From Nitrospinae bacterium AH_259_B05_G02_I21 (GTDB lineage: Bacteria; JADFOP01): a stretch of 6,406 nt of DNA. Under the pieces are notes generated by a model. That model was not told the origin of the DNA. It searched no databases and saw nothing but the letters and a program-made list of their open reading frames with translations. The stretch's first letter is position 1; each line of letters opens with the position of its first letter. Location: NCBI GenBank assembly GCA_027717595.1, contig JALLOF010000063.1:1-6406 (forward strand). The letters are read 5' to 3'. Below, in pieces: positions 1 to 6,157 of the stretch. The position numbers and the translations under genes were made by a program.

Positions 1-54
1 ACCATGCTAGCGCCCTTCGGCTACGACTACCATAGGCTGGTTGAAATCACTTGA
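1..54 (+). CDS. C-terminal end of an upstream gene (partial)
   Basis: From base 1, frame 1 is open and ends at a TGA at 52-54. It reads APFGYDYHRLVEIT after a Met at codon 2. The composition is protein-like and nothing contradicts a gene running in from the left, but 17 codons are too few to recognise a family. It could equally be a chance open stretch. Confidence 0.3.
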   Translation, partial: TMLAPFGYDYHRLVEIT

Positions 55-183
55 GGCAAAAAATAGGCTGTCATGTCCGCCTGGGACGGAGACTGATGAT
101 ATCACAGAGGGGTAGGATCCGTTCAGTCCAGGTAATTTTCCGCTCCCCTCGGTCGTCTTGGGGTGGTAGGATTGCTAGGTAAC

Positions 184-199
184 TAGGCTATGAAGCCTA
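184..199. other. Small stem-loop upstream of the papain-like gene
   Basis: TAGGCT (184-189) and AGCCTA (194-199) form a perfect 6-bp stem around the loop ATGA, about 46 bases before the chosen start at 246. There is no T-run after it, so it is not a standard terminator. It could be a leader hairpin or chance. The rest of 55-245 shows no clear promoter: CATAAT at 204-209 resembles a -10 box but has no convincing -35. Confidence 0.25.
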
Positions 200-245
200 T
201 TCTGCATAATCTCAAATAGTGACCTGTAATCGTTGGGGTTGTGTA

Positions 246-815
246 ATGCCTTCTCTATATGCTCTTAGAGAAAGATTGCAGAGAATGTTTGATGAAAGAA
301 ACCCCTCTGAGGAAGACCAACTTTGGGACTGGCACATCCAAGAGCTAGGGGAGATTGGAAAACAGTATCCACACAACATATCCGTAGTGGAAAAAGGTCC
401 GAAGGAGTTAACAGAGGATTGGAACTTTAATTGCTACCTCTATGTTTTTGACCTCCATCGTGATGACGAAGTGAAGGCAATAAACAGTGCCGGTAATTTT
501 TTGGGTCGCCATGTGTTTAGGTCTGAGTTTGTAGGGCTCCTGCTAAAAGAATCGAGCGAAAAAGAGATTTCTCAACAAGAAGCCAAGGATGGGGATTTAG
601 TTATCTACTTTGCGGAAGAATCATCTACCAATCCAGAACATGCCGGAATAGTGGAAGGTGAGTTCGTCAAATCGAAGTGGAGTTACAGCAATGTTTATAA
701 GCATCCTACGTGGGAGATTCCATCGAGTTGGGGGAATTATGACAGGTACTTTCGCAACTTTATCGAGGATGATGTAAAGAAGAGGTTTCGTGGGTTCTAC
801 ATGAGTGGTCGTTAA
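246..815 (+). CDS. Papain-like (NlpC/P60-type) hypothetical protein
   Basis: The protein has 189 residues if read from the ATG at 246. A GTG at 219 in the same frame would add nine residues, but 246 is preferred because GGGG lies at 235-238, seven bases upstream, and 219 has no ribosome site. The central pattern is that of a small papain-fold cysteine peptidase: Cys63 inside NFNCYLYVF, a GDLVIYF strand at 116-122, His132 in HAGIV, then KSKW (142-145), HPTWEIP (153-159) and YDRYFR near the end. The order Cys, GD(L/V)xxY, HxGIV, SKW, HP is what I know from NlpC/P60-like domains of unknown function such as DUF7689. There is no signal peptide or membrane segment, so a cytoplasmic role is likely. 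A cell-wall hydrolase is less likely without an export signal. The gene looks richer in A/T than the genes to its right. It ends 100 bases before the nuclease-helicase and on the same strand. The substrate is unknown. Confidence 0.8.
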   Translation: MPSLYALRERLQRMFDERNPSEEDQLWDWHIQELGEIGKQYPHNISVVEKGPKELTEDWNFNCYLYVFDLHRDDEVKAINSAGNFLGRHVFRSEFVGLLLKESSEKEISQQEAKDGDLVIYFAEESSTNPEHAGIVEGEFVKSKWSYSNVYKHPTWEIPSSWGNYDRYFRNFIEDDVKKRFRGFYMSGR

Positions 816-915
816 ACCATGCCATGGTGTTATTCCACCCCCCCTCAGGCTCCCATTTGCCTGTATCCCCTTTTTCTGTTAGAAAATACTTACCCCACAC
901 TATAGTGAGCCTACG

Positions 916-3900
916 ATGACTGAAGGTGTCCGCCAACGTCCAATGAACATTCGTAATGTTCTCCTAAAGTGCAATAGCTGGGAGGACTTCAAGGCCCAAC
1001 TACAGCAACTTACTGGCAGACAGAAAGGTGACTGCTTCGAAGCTCTGACGAAGCACTTTTTGCAGCTCCACCCGAACTACGTCACCAAGCTCAAGGAAGT
1101 CTGGTTCCTTAGTGAAGTCCCTGCTCAAGTGCGAGAGCATCTCAACCTTCCTGGCCCGGACGAGGGCATCGACCTTATTGCAGAAACCAAGGATGGCGAA
1201 TATTGGGCCGTTCAATGCAAGTATCGAGAGGATGAAGAGAGGTCCCTCACACGTAGGGAACTCAGCACCTTTATAGAATTAGCCTTCGTGGTCTGCAACA
1301 ACATCTCCCTCGCCCTCGTGTGTACCACGGCAGACCGATTCAGCTACAGGCTCCAGCGGTACGATAAATTGAGTTTCTGTGCTGGCGACGTGTGGCGCAG
1401 TCTGGATGCGGAGTTTTTCCGTAGGCTCCATAACCTGCTGGAAGGGGAAATCACAACGCCCGAACCGCTAAAACCAAGACCACACCAAGAGCGAGCGATT
1501 AGGAACGCCTACCAGCACTTCGTCGAGGAAGGGAACTCTAGAGGCAAGCTAATCATGCCATGCGGTACGGGTAAAAGTCTTGTGGCTTACTGGATTGCTG
1601 AGAAGCTAGAGGCCCGTACTATCTTGATTGCCGTACCGAGCTTGGCACTCATCAAACAGACGCTGGAATTTTGGGCCAGGGAGTCAGTTGCAGAAGGCAG
1701 GGATGTTAACTGGATCTGCGTATGTAGCGACGAGTCGGTCAGCGAAATAGACCGGTACGATACAGCAGTATCCACCCAGGACCTCGGTGTGCGGGTCCAC
1801 ACCGACCCCGACGAAATCTCAAAGTGGCTGCTGCGAAAAAAAGATGGCCTCACGGTGGTCCTTTCCACCTATCAGAGCGGGAAGGTGATTGCCGAAGCCT
1901 CAAGGAACGCCGGGATTGTATTCGACGTTGGCATCATGGACGAAGCACATAAGACGGTGGGCAAGGTGGACAGCCTATTCAGCCACCTACTGTTTGATGA
2001 GAACATCTCTATTAATAGGCGCATCTTCATGACTGCTACTGAACGGCATTATAGGGGCCGCAGTGACCATATTTTGTCTATGGATGACCCTGAGGCTTAC
2101 GGCGACACCTTTGAGTTGTTGACCTTCAAAGAGGCTATTGAATACGAGCCACCAATCCTCAGCGATTACCGGATTGTCACAATCATGGTAGACCAAGACG
2201 AGGTTGCCAAGCTGATTGAGAAGAACATCTTCGTGAGGCCGGAAACAGGGAAGTGGGATGAAGAGGTGGAAGCGGAGATGCTTGCGTCAGTCGCCGCATT
2301 GCGAAAAGCAATGCAAAGACACCCCATCAAGCACACGGTCTCCTTTCACAGGAGCATAGCTAGGGCAAGGGCGTTCAAAGCCAACCATGATATCTTCACC
2401 ACCGAGTTTCCCACGTATGGAAAGTTAGAGACATTCCACGTATCGAGTAAGGTTCCCACAGCTGTCCGAAGCCGGGAGCTTGACAAGTTTGCAGATGCGC
2501 ACCGAGGCCTGATAACCAACGCACGGTGCCTGACTGAAGGCGTGGACGTTCCTGACATTGACTGCGTCCTATTTGCCGACCCTAAGAAAGGTGTGGTGGA
2601 TATTGTGCAGTCGGTTGGGCGGGCGTTGAGGCCCTCGAAGGACAAGGAGGTCGCCCACGTACTGGTACCGGTTTTGGTGGACAGCGAAGAGACCGACCTT
2701 GCGGCCATCGAGGGTAAGGCTTTTGAAACTGTCTTGTCGGTCTTGCGGGCCTTGGCGGCAAACGACGAACGGATTGTTGAGTATTTTCGAACCATATCAC
2801 AGGGGGCATCGAGAACTCCGGGAGATTCGCCTTTCGACATCGACATCCCTGAAGGCCTAAGAATAGACGTGGACAGTTTCGTTAACTCGATTGAGTTAAG
2901 GTTCTGGTCGAGACTAGTAAAGCTCTCATGGCGCCCCATCGAAGAAGCCAGGGAATTTGCCCGAGGCCTTGGGCTAAGGAGCAAATGGGACTGGAAGAGA
3001 TATTGCAATGGCGAGCTACCGCATATAGAGGCCCGACCAGAAGACATTCCAACAAGCCCGAATATTATCTATAAAAACAAGGGATGGGCTAGCTGGGTCG
3101 ACTGGCTAAGTACAGATTGGCGTCCTTTCGAAGAGGCCCGAGAATTTGCCCGAAGCCTTGGACTAAGGAAACGGCTAGATTGGAAAAAATATTGTGAAGG
3201 AGGGTTGCCAGTAAAAGGGAAGCTGCCAGAAAAGATTCCTTCTGACCCTAACATTGTGTACAAAAACAATGGATGGATTAGCTGGGACAACTGGCTGGGC
3301 ACGACCTTTTGGCGTTCCTTCGAAGAGGCCCGAGAATTTGCCCGAAGCCTTGGACTAAGGAAACGGCTAGATTGGAAAAAATATTGTGAAGGAGGGTTGC
3401 CAGTAAAAGGGAAGCTGCCAGAAAAGATTCCTTCTGACCCTAACATTGTGTACAAAAACAATGGATGGATTAGCTGGGACAACTGGCTGGGCACGACCTT
3501 TTGGCGTTCCTTCGAAGAGGCCCGAGAATTTGCCCGAAGCCTGGGGTTAAGAAGCGCGATAGAATGGGTTAAATACTGTGCGGGGGAACTGCCAGAAAAA
3601 GGTATTCGACCCGAAAATATTCCTACCAATCCTCAAAGAAAATATAAACACCAGGGATGGGATAGCTGGGGCGACTGGCTAAGTATAGATTCGCGTCCCT
3701 TTTGGCGCCCCTTCGAAGAGGCCAGAGAATTTGCCCGGAACCTTGGACTAAGGAGCAAATCAGAATGGAAGAGATATTGCAATGGCGAGCTACCGCATAT
3801 AGAGGCCCGACCAGAAGACATTCCGGCTAATCCTTATCAAGTTTATAAGGACAAGGGCTGGGTCAACTGGTCTGACTGGCTGGGCACGAAACGAAGTAGG

Positions 3901-4005
3901 AGTCCCCGTCGAAGAAAGACTAAGGTTAAATCGAAGGCTGGGGCTGGAGGAAGATTGGACAGAATACTGCAATGGGATGCTAATAAGAAAAAAGGTCTGG
4001 CCTAA
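916..4005 (+). CDS. Mrr-like nuclease / SF2 DEAH helicase with C-terminal repeat array
   Basis: This 1029-residue fusion probably cuts and translocates on DNA in the cytoplasm. Residues about 30-180 look like an Mrr-type PD-(D/E)xK nuclease: FEALTKHF near 41-48, then Asp86 in GIDLIAE and the QCK variant (100-102) in WAVQCKY. Residues about 185-620 form an SF2 helicase: Walker A MPCGTGKS (214-221), DEAH (342-345), TAT (373-375), EGVDVPDID (541-549) and QSVGRALRPS (565-574), the arginine-finger motif. Residues 672-992 are five copies of a repeat of about 64 residues, of the form WRPFEEAREFARSLGLR...W..YC...LP...IP..P...YK..GW.SW.DWLGT. This resembles the phage-integrase repeat unit (INT_rpt). 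After repeat 5 the frame leaves homology and ends in a basic tail. A sixth repeat follows in the +1 frame, so this gene is probably frameshifted near its 3' end. The start at 916 has GTGAG six bases upstream; an ATG at 943 is an alternative. TATAGT at 901-906 resembles a -10 box but lies too close to be convincing. Such fusions occur on mobile elements and may act in restriction, but no methylase is present here. Confidence 0.88.
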   Translation: MTEGVRQRPMNIRNVLLKCNSWEDFKAQLQQLTGRQKGDCFEALTKHFLQLHPNYVTKLKEVWFLSEVPAQVREHLNLPGPDEGIDLIAETKDGEYWAVQCKYREDEERSLTRRELSTFIELAFVVCNNISLALVCTTADRFSYRLQRYDKLSFCAGDVWRSLDAEFFRRLHNLLEGEITTPEPLKPRPHQERAIRNAYQHFVEEGNSRGKLIMPCGTGKSLVAYWIAEKLEARTILIAVPSLALIKQTLEFWARESVAEGRDVNWICVCSDESVSEIDRYDTAVSTQDLGVRVHTDPDEISKWLLRKKDGLTVVLSTYQSGKVIAEASRNAGIVFDVGIMDEAHKTVGKVDSLFSHLLFDENISINRRIFMTATERHYRGRSDHILSMDDPEAYGDTFELLTFKEAIEYEPPILSDYRIVTIMVDQDEVAKLIEKNIFVRPETGKWDEEVEAEMLASVAALRKAMQRHPIKHTVSFHRSIARARAFKANHDIFTTEFPTYGKLETFHVSSKVPTAVRSRELDKFADAHRGLITNARCLTEGVDVPDIDCVLFADPKKGVVDIVQSVGRALRPSKDKEVAHVLVPVLVDSEETDLAAIEGKAFETVLSVLRALAANDERIVEYFRTISQGASRTPGDSPFDIDIPEGLRIDVDSFVNSIELRFWSRLVKLSWRPIEEAREFARGLGLRSKWDWKRYCNGELPHIEARPEDIPTSPNIIYKNKGWASWVDWLSTDWRPFEEAREFARSLGLRKRLDWKKYCEGGLPVKGKLPEKIPSDPNIVYKNNGWISWDNWLGTTFWRSFEEAREFARSLGLRKRLDWKKYCEGGLPVKGKLPEKIPSDPNIVYKNNGWISWDNWLGTTFWRSFEEAREFARSLGLRSAIEWVKYCAGELPEKGIRPENIPTNPQRKYKHQGWDSWGDWLSIDSRPFWRPFEEAREFARNLGLRSKSEWKRYCNGELPHIEARPEDIPANPYQVYKDKGWVNWSDWLGTKRSRSPRRRKTKVKSKAGAGGRLDRILQWDANKKKGLA
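2992..3050 (+). repeat. 59-bp block of repeat 1 identical to one in repeat 5
   Basis: This stretch encodes WKRYCNGELPHIEARPEDIP and is identical base for base to 3766-3824. Bases on both sides differ between the two copies, and the intervening repeats 2-4 carry quite different sequence there. This indicates exchange between non-adjacent repeats. Confidence 0.9.
3127..3542 (+). repeat. Exact 192-bp tandem duplication (repeats 2 and 3)
   Basis: Bases 3127-3350 are identical to 3319-3542, that is 224 bp of perfect identity at a period of 192 bp (64 codons). Synonymous positions are unchanged too, so the copies are either very recent or kept identical by gene conversion. Identity breaks on the left at the second-residue-after-Trp codon (CCT against TCC) and on the right at 3351 against 3543. 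The length is a multiple of three, so the reading frame is kept. An assembly or slippage origin cannot be excluded from one sequence. Confidence 0.95.
3766..3824 (+). repeat. 59-bp block of repeat 5 identical to one in repeat 1
   Basis: This is the partner of 2992-3050, at an offset of 774 bases (258 codons), so it is in the same frame. The codons before it (SKSE here against SKWD) and after it (AN against TS) have diverged, giving a mosaic repeat. Confidence 0.9.
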
Positions 4006-4096
4006 TGACATTCCCGACACTCCTAATAAGGTCTTCAAAGATGAGTGGGTTAGCTGGCCCGACTGGCTGGGTACGAGCCGAAAGCGCAGGAGTTGA
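3889..4096 (+). pseudogene. Frameshifted sixth repeat, original 3' end of the helicase gene
   Basis: In the frame one base ahead of the helicase, bases 3902-4096 read VPVEERLRLNRRLGLEEDW, then TEYCNGMLIRKKV, WPNDIPDTPNKVFKDEW, VSWPDWLGTSRKRRS and a TGA at 4094-4096. This matches the repeat consensus throughout: P.EE.....R.LGL, W..YCNG, DIP..P..V.KD, W.SW.DWLGT. Frame-0 homology ends at WLGT (about 3888), so the shift lies between about 3889 and 3907. A CCCC run at 3904-3907 is the likeliest place: one base too many there, or a +1 slip on CCC, would join the frames into a protein of about 1059 residues. As written, frame 0 stops at 4003-4005. The repeat has also lost the Gly before WVSW, so it may be decaying. 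A sequencing error or programmed frameshift is possible. The open frame at 4005-4247 is a shadow of this. Confidence 0.8.
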
Positions 4097-4219
4097 GCTG
4101 ATGAGGCTTACAGTCATTGCGACGCTTTCAATGGATTCACTTCAGGGGGCCATAGGGCACCGTAGGGTCACAGGGTATATTCAGCCTTATCATAAACTTA
4201 GCCTAAAAGGGAACAACCG

Positions 4220-4504
4220 ATGGCGGAAGAAATATTTGCACCGATAAGATTCAGGGACTTACCCAACAATGAGGTGATTCGTGAGATTATCGAGGAACTC
4301 TATCCAGAAATTACGATAGAGGAGGAAGCGGGTGTCAGTACTAAAAGACAACGGTACTTTATTCACCTTTCCCGAAAGAACATGTCCGAGAAACCGTGTA
4401 TAACTTATGAGATCGCCGAAGGGCTCCGAGAAGAGGATGGGGTACGGCTTAACCAGTTCACGAATCTGGTGAGAGAAGCTGCCCGACGACTAGGTGTTGA
4501 TTAA
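4220..4504 (+). CDS. Small acidic hypothetical protein
   Basis: I do not recognise this 94-residue protein. AAGGGA at 4207-4212, seven bases before the ATG, is a good ribosome site and supports a real gene. The sequence is charged and soluble, with an acidic stretch (EIIEELYPEITIEEEAG, about 18-34), a basic KRQRYFIHLSRKN segment (about 42-54), and a C-terminal region that looks helical (FTNLVREAARRLGVD). It has no signal peptide, membrane span or known motif. The alternation of acidic and basic segments would suit a small partner or DNA-associated protein, but that is a guess. It lies 123 bases after the shifted stop of the nuclease-helicase gene and on the same strand, so it could be cotranscribed with it. 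The next gene is convergent. Confidence 0.68.
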   Translation: MAEEIFAPIRFRDLPNNEVIREIIEELYPEITIEEEAGVSTKRQRYFIHLSRKNMSEKPCITYEIAEGLREEDGVRLNQFTNLVREAARRLGVD

Positions 4505-4582
4505 GGGTACCTTCCATCGAATAGCCTCCCATTACGGCCCCCACCTTCCTGCCCCATAACATCCAATAGAGGGCCGTGGTAG

Positions 4583-5848
4583 TTACATACCATTCCGGGT
4601 GAGCATCCGTACGTGAGGCTCAAGGAGATACAGTGTCGCCCTACGTCCAGGCCCTTCCCGTTCCTCTGTGTAAGCTGTCACGAGCCCCCATCCGATGAGA
4701 TGCTCCATCTGCTCTTGAAACTCCCCGCTGCTCTCAAAGCGATGCTGGAGTCGTCTCCGTAGGGTCCGGTGACTCATGGTCCTGTCGGGAGCGGCCTCCA
4801 GCACGGAGACAATCCGCTCTAGCTGCCTGTAGCCATCCTTCCGCAAGAGCGCAAACCGGAGGTAGACGTCCAGCATACGATCTTCAACCTCGTCGATGAT
4901 CCCGATGGCCTGCTCCAAAATATCTTGGTTGATCACCGTAGCGCCCTGGCTCGCACAGAGCACGAGGCACATCTTGAGGGCGTGGGCTTGTTTCCGGGCA
5001 TACCACTCATCGACCCGTGGGTCATCAATCAACCGGAGCCTTCCAGAGGCGAGCCCGACGTACCACTTGGACATGATCCCTGCGGCTGGGGGAGTGAGGG
5101 GGACTTCTCCCCGCCACGGAGCCATCTCCCGTAATCGAGCCACAAGGCTCCCTCGGAGCTTTTCGTCCCGTCGAGGTGGGTTAAAGAGATATCTGTGACG
5201 ATGGGCGACGGCCAGGATGACTAGGCCCATAAAATCGGGACCGAGGACGGCGGGATGGGCGTCTTCATGTAGCCACTGTGTCGTGGCCTCTGCGAGAAGA
5301 TTGAAACAGACGCTCACAGGGGTGGTGCCACGCTTCTGCATCCTTCCCTCGCAGAGTTGGGCGAGGAACGGAATGAGGCCAGGCTTGTAATGCTCCTCGC
5401 TTAGGAACTCGCCGAAGTCTTCTGTGGCGACGAACAGGCCCGTTCCCTCGTCTTTCAACCCTGCCGAGATGTCGCGCCGGGTCAACTCGCCGGGGATAAT
5501 GTGGACGGTCCCGGCTTCCTCTAGGAGGTCCTCACCAATGCGGATGGCCGAGGATTTACGGTTGCCTGTAGGCCCCACTAATAGGATGTAATGGTTCGGG
5601 TAGATCGTGGTGTGGCCCGACCGCACGTATACCTTTCGCCCAAGAGTCGCGGATATGCACATAGCCCCGGTCCAGAAGTGATACGCGGGGTCGGCCTCGC
5701 TGTTGTCCGTGTATGTCATGTAGTCGGCTAGCCAGCCGTCTTGTGGTAACACTGCTAACGTCCTCTTCATCAACGGCCCAATACGGGGGCCAAAGGGTTG
5801 GTTTGGGTGCGCATAGGGTGCATATAGGGTGCGTTTTTCTGCACCCAC
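4583..5848 (-). CDS. DUF3987-type P-loop ATPase with C-terminal winged helix
   Basis: The protein has 421 residues if read from the GTG at 5848. It resembles DUF3987 proteins, helicase-like ATPases often found next to primases or replication genes in phages and integrative elements. Visible features are FWTGAMCISATLGRKVYV (58-75) before the core, Walker A VGPTGNRKSSA (91-101, Lys98), a Walker B-like strand GLFVATEDFGEFLS (137-150), a sensor-like LLAEATTQW (184-192), and an HRHRYLF arginine-rich motif (216-222) that may contain the finger. Residues about 340-410 look like a winged helix. The start is uncertain: the GTG at 5848 lacks a clear ribosome site, and an internal ATG at 5770 (MKRTLAVLPQDGW) lies closer to the conserved region. 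No primase domain is fused, which is shorter than multi-domain members. The gene starts 43 bases from the tRNA fragment and points away from it. Its end is 78 bases from the small orphan, tail to tail. Confidence 0.82.
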   Translation of the reverse strand: MGAEKRTLYAPYAHPNQPFGPRIGPLMKRTLAVLPQDGWLADYMTYTDNSEADPAYHFWTGAMCISATLGRKVYVRSGHTTIYPNHYILLVGPTGNRKSSAIRIGEDLLEEAGTVHIIPGELTRRDISAGLKDEGTGLFVATEDFGEFLSEEHYKPGLIPFLAQLCEGRMQKRGTTPVSVCFNLLAEATTQWLHEDAHPAVLGPDFMGLVILAVAHRHRYLFNPPRRDEKLRGSLVARLREMAPWRGEVPLTPPAAGIMSKWYVGLASGRLRLIDDPRVDEWYARKQAHALKMCLVLCASQGATVINQDILEQAIGIIDEVEDRMLDVYLRFALLRKDGYRQLERIVSVLEAAPDRTMSHRTLRRRLQHRFESSGEFQEQMEHLIGWGLVTAYTEEREGPGRRATLYLLEPHVRMLTRNGM

Positions 5849-5891
5849 GGTCGAGTAAGTTCTTTAAAATCAACAGTTGCAGGAAGTTAAT

Positions 5892-5919
5892 ACGGGTTCG
5901 AGTCCCGTCAGCCTCCCCA
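5892..5919 (+). other. tRNA 3' end fragment, probable attachment site (attR side)
   Basis: ACGGG (5892-5896), the loop TTCGAGT (5897-5903) and CCCGT (5904-5908) make a perfect T-arm with the invariant TTC and A58. Then come seven acceptor bases CAGCCTC, a discriminator C at 5916, and CCA at 5917-5919. Upstream, no anticodon arm with a U33 or D-arm can be drawn, so only the 3' part is present. A discriminator C is unusual and typical of bacterial tRNA-His, whose acceptor end is similar, so tRNA-His is a weak guess. This is the usual crossover region of tyrosine-recombinase elements. It cannot be a working tRNA by itself. Confidence 0.75.
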
Positions 5920-5942
5920 AGCTTTCCTTAAGGTGACTCTTA

Positions 5943-6080
5943 CAGGGTCGTCCCAGGGTCGTCTGACGTCCTATCTCGTCCGTCTACGTCCCCCCAGAGG
6001 ACGTAAGAACAATTGATTCAATCCCCATCAACAGGACGGCGTCCCTCCACAATTCGAAGGAACGATTCCGGACCGTCCTC
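5943..6080. repeat. Cluster of CGTCC/GGACG words beside the attachment site
   Basis: CGTCC occurs on the plus strand at 5949, 5967, 5977, 5987, 6040 and 6074, and inverted (GGACG) at 5999 and 6034. Three copies are spaced exactly 10 bases apart, about one helical turn. CAGGGTCGTC is also directly repeated at 5943 and 5954. TACGTCC (5985-5991) and GGACGTA (5999-6005) form a perfect 7-bp inverted repeat around CCCCAGA, and GGACCGTCC at 6070-6078 is a near-perfect palindrome. The density is far above chance for about 140 bases. Such a cluster could bind a recombinase or regulator. No gene was found in 5920-6157. Confidence 0.6.
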
Positions 6081-6100
6081 GTAGCACCGTTACTCTTTAT

Positions 6101-6129
6101 TTGACAGGTGTTTCATTCCACTATAGAAT
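6101..6129 (+). promoter_or_regulatory. Strong sigma-70 type promoter
   Basis: TTGACA at 6101-6106 is a perfect -35 box. A spacer of 17 bases leads to TAGAAT at 6124-6129, five of six matches to TATAAT. Transcription should begin about 6136 and run into the Rrf2-like start codon at 6158. It overlaps nothing coding. The CGTCC cluster just upstream could hold operators for it. Confidence 0.72.
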
Positions 6130-6157
6130 TTTAGGCATCTTTATCCGGAAGCTGTAA

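Larger units (their letters stand above)
2929..3888 (+). repeat. Five tandem INT_rpt-like coding repeats
   Basis: The copies start at the Trp codons at 2929, 3118, 3310, 3502 and 3703, giving 63, 64, 64 and 67 codons between starts. Each begins W-R-(P/S)-(F/I)-EEAREFAR and ends GW.(S/N)W..WL(G/S)(T/I). The conserved Trp, Tyr-Cys and Ile-Pro positions suggest one small helical unit per repeat. Similar units are known from the tails of phage-type integrases, where they are thought to help bind DNA, though I infer the role here. Repeat 4 carries a three-residue extension before repeat 5, where RPF is doubled (RPFWRPF). Confidence 0.9.
1..5919. mobile_element. Right-hand part of a putative tRNA-integrated element
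   Basis: This is an inferred span. A tRNA 3' end without its 5' half sits at 5892-5919, directly beside a DUF3987-type ATPase gene, a family common in integrative elements and phages. Integration into a tRNA gene normally leaves the intact tRNA at one end and a copy of its 3' part at the other. With the tRNA fragment on the plus strand, the element should lie to its left and the chromosome to its right. The cargo (nuclease-helicase with repeats, papain-like protein, orphan small protein) fits an accessory region. The left end and any integrase are outside the window, so the extent is open on that side. The tRNA fragment could instead be a relic of an older event. Confidence 0.42.

Noticed and set aside
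818-830. Near-palindrome around CCATGCCATGG after the papain-like gene as a terminator or operator
   Set aside because: It is only a 1-base loop palindrome without a T-run; it is more likely a chance repeat.
2346-3821. Long minus-strand open frames opposite the repeat array
   Set aside because: Their internal repetition mirrors the plus-strand repeats, their products are serine/proline-rich antisense translations, and they have no motif of their own.
4005-4247. Open frame of 80 codons on the plus strand starting at the helicase stop (ATGA overlap)
   Set aside because: It reads across the frameshifted sixth helicase repeat, whose homology is in another frame, has no good ribosome site, and overlaps the next gene's start.
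4534-4577. ACGGCCC (4534-4540) and GGGCCGT (4571-4577) as a shared terminator between convergent genes
   Set aside because: The stem is only 7 bp with a 30-base loop and no T-run on either strand; it may be chance.
5713-5931. Plus-strand 72-codon open frame covering the tRNA fragment
   Set aside because: It is antisense to the ATPase gene start and runs through the tRNA end, with no family features.
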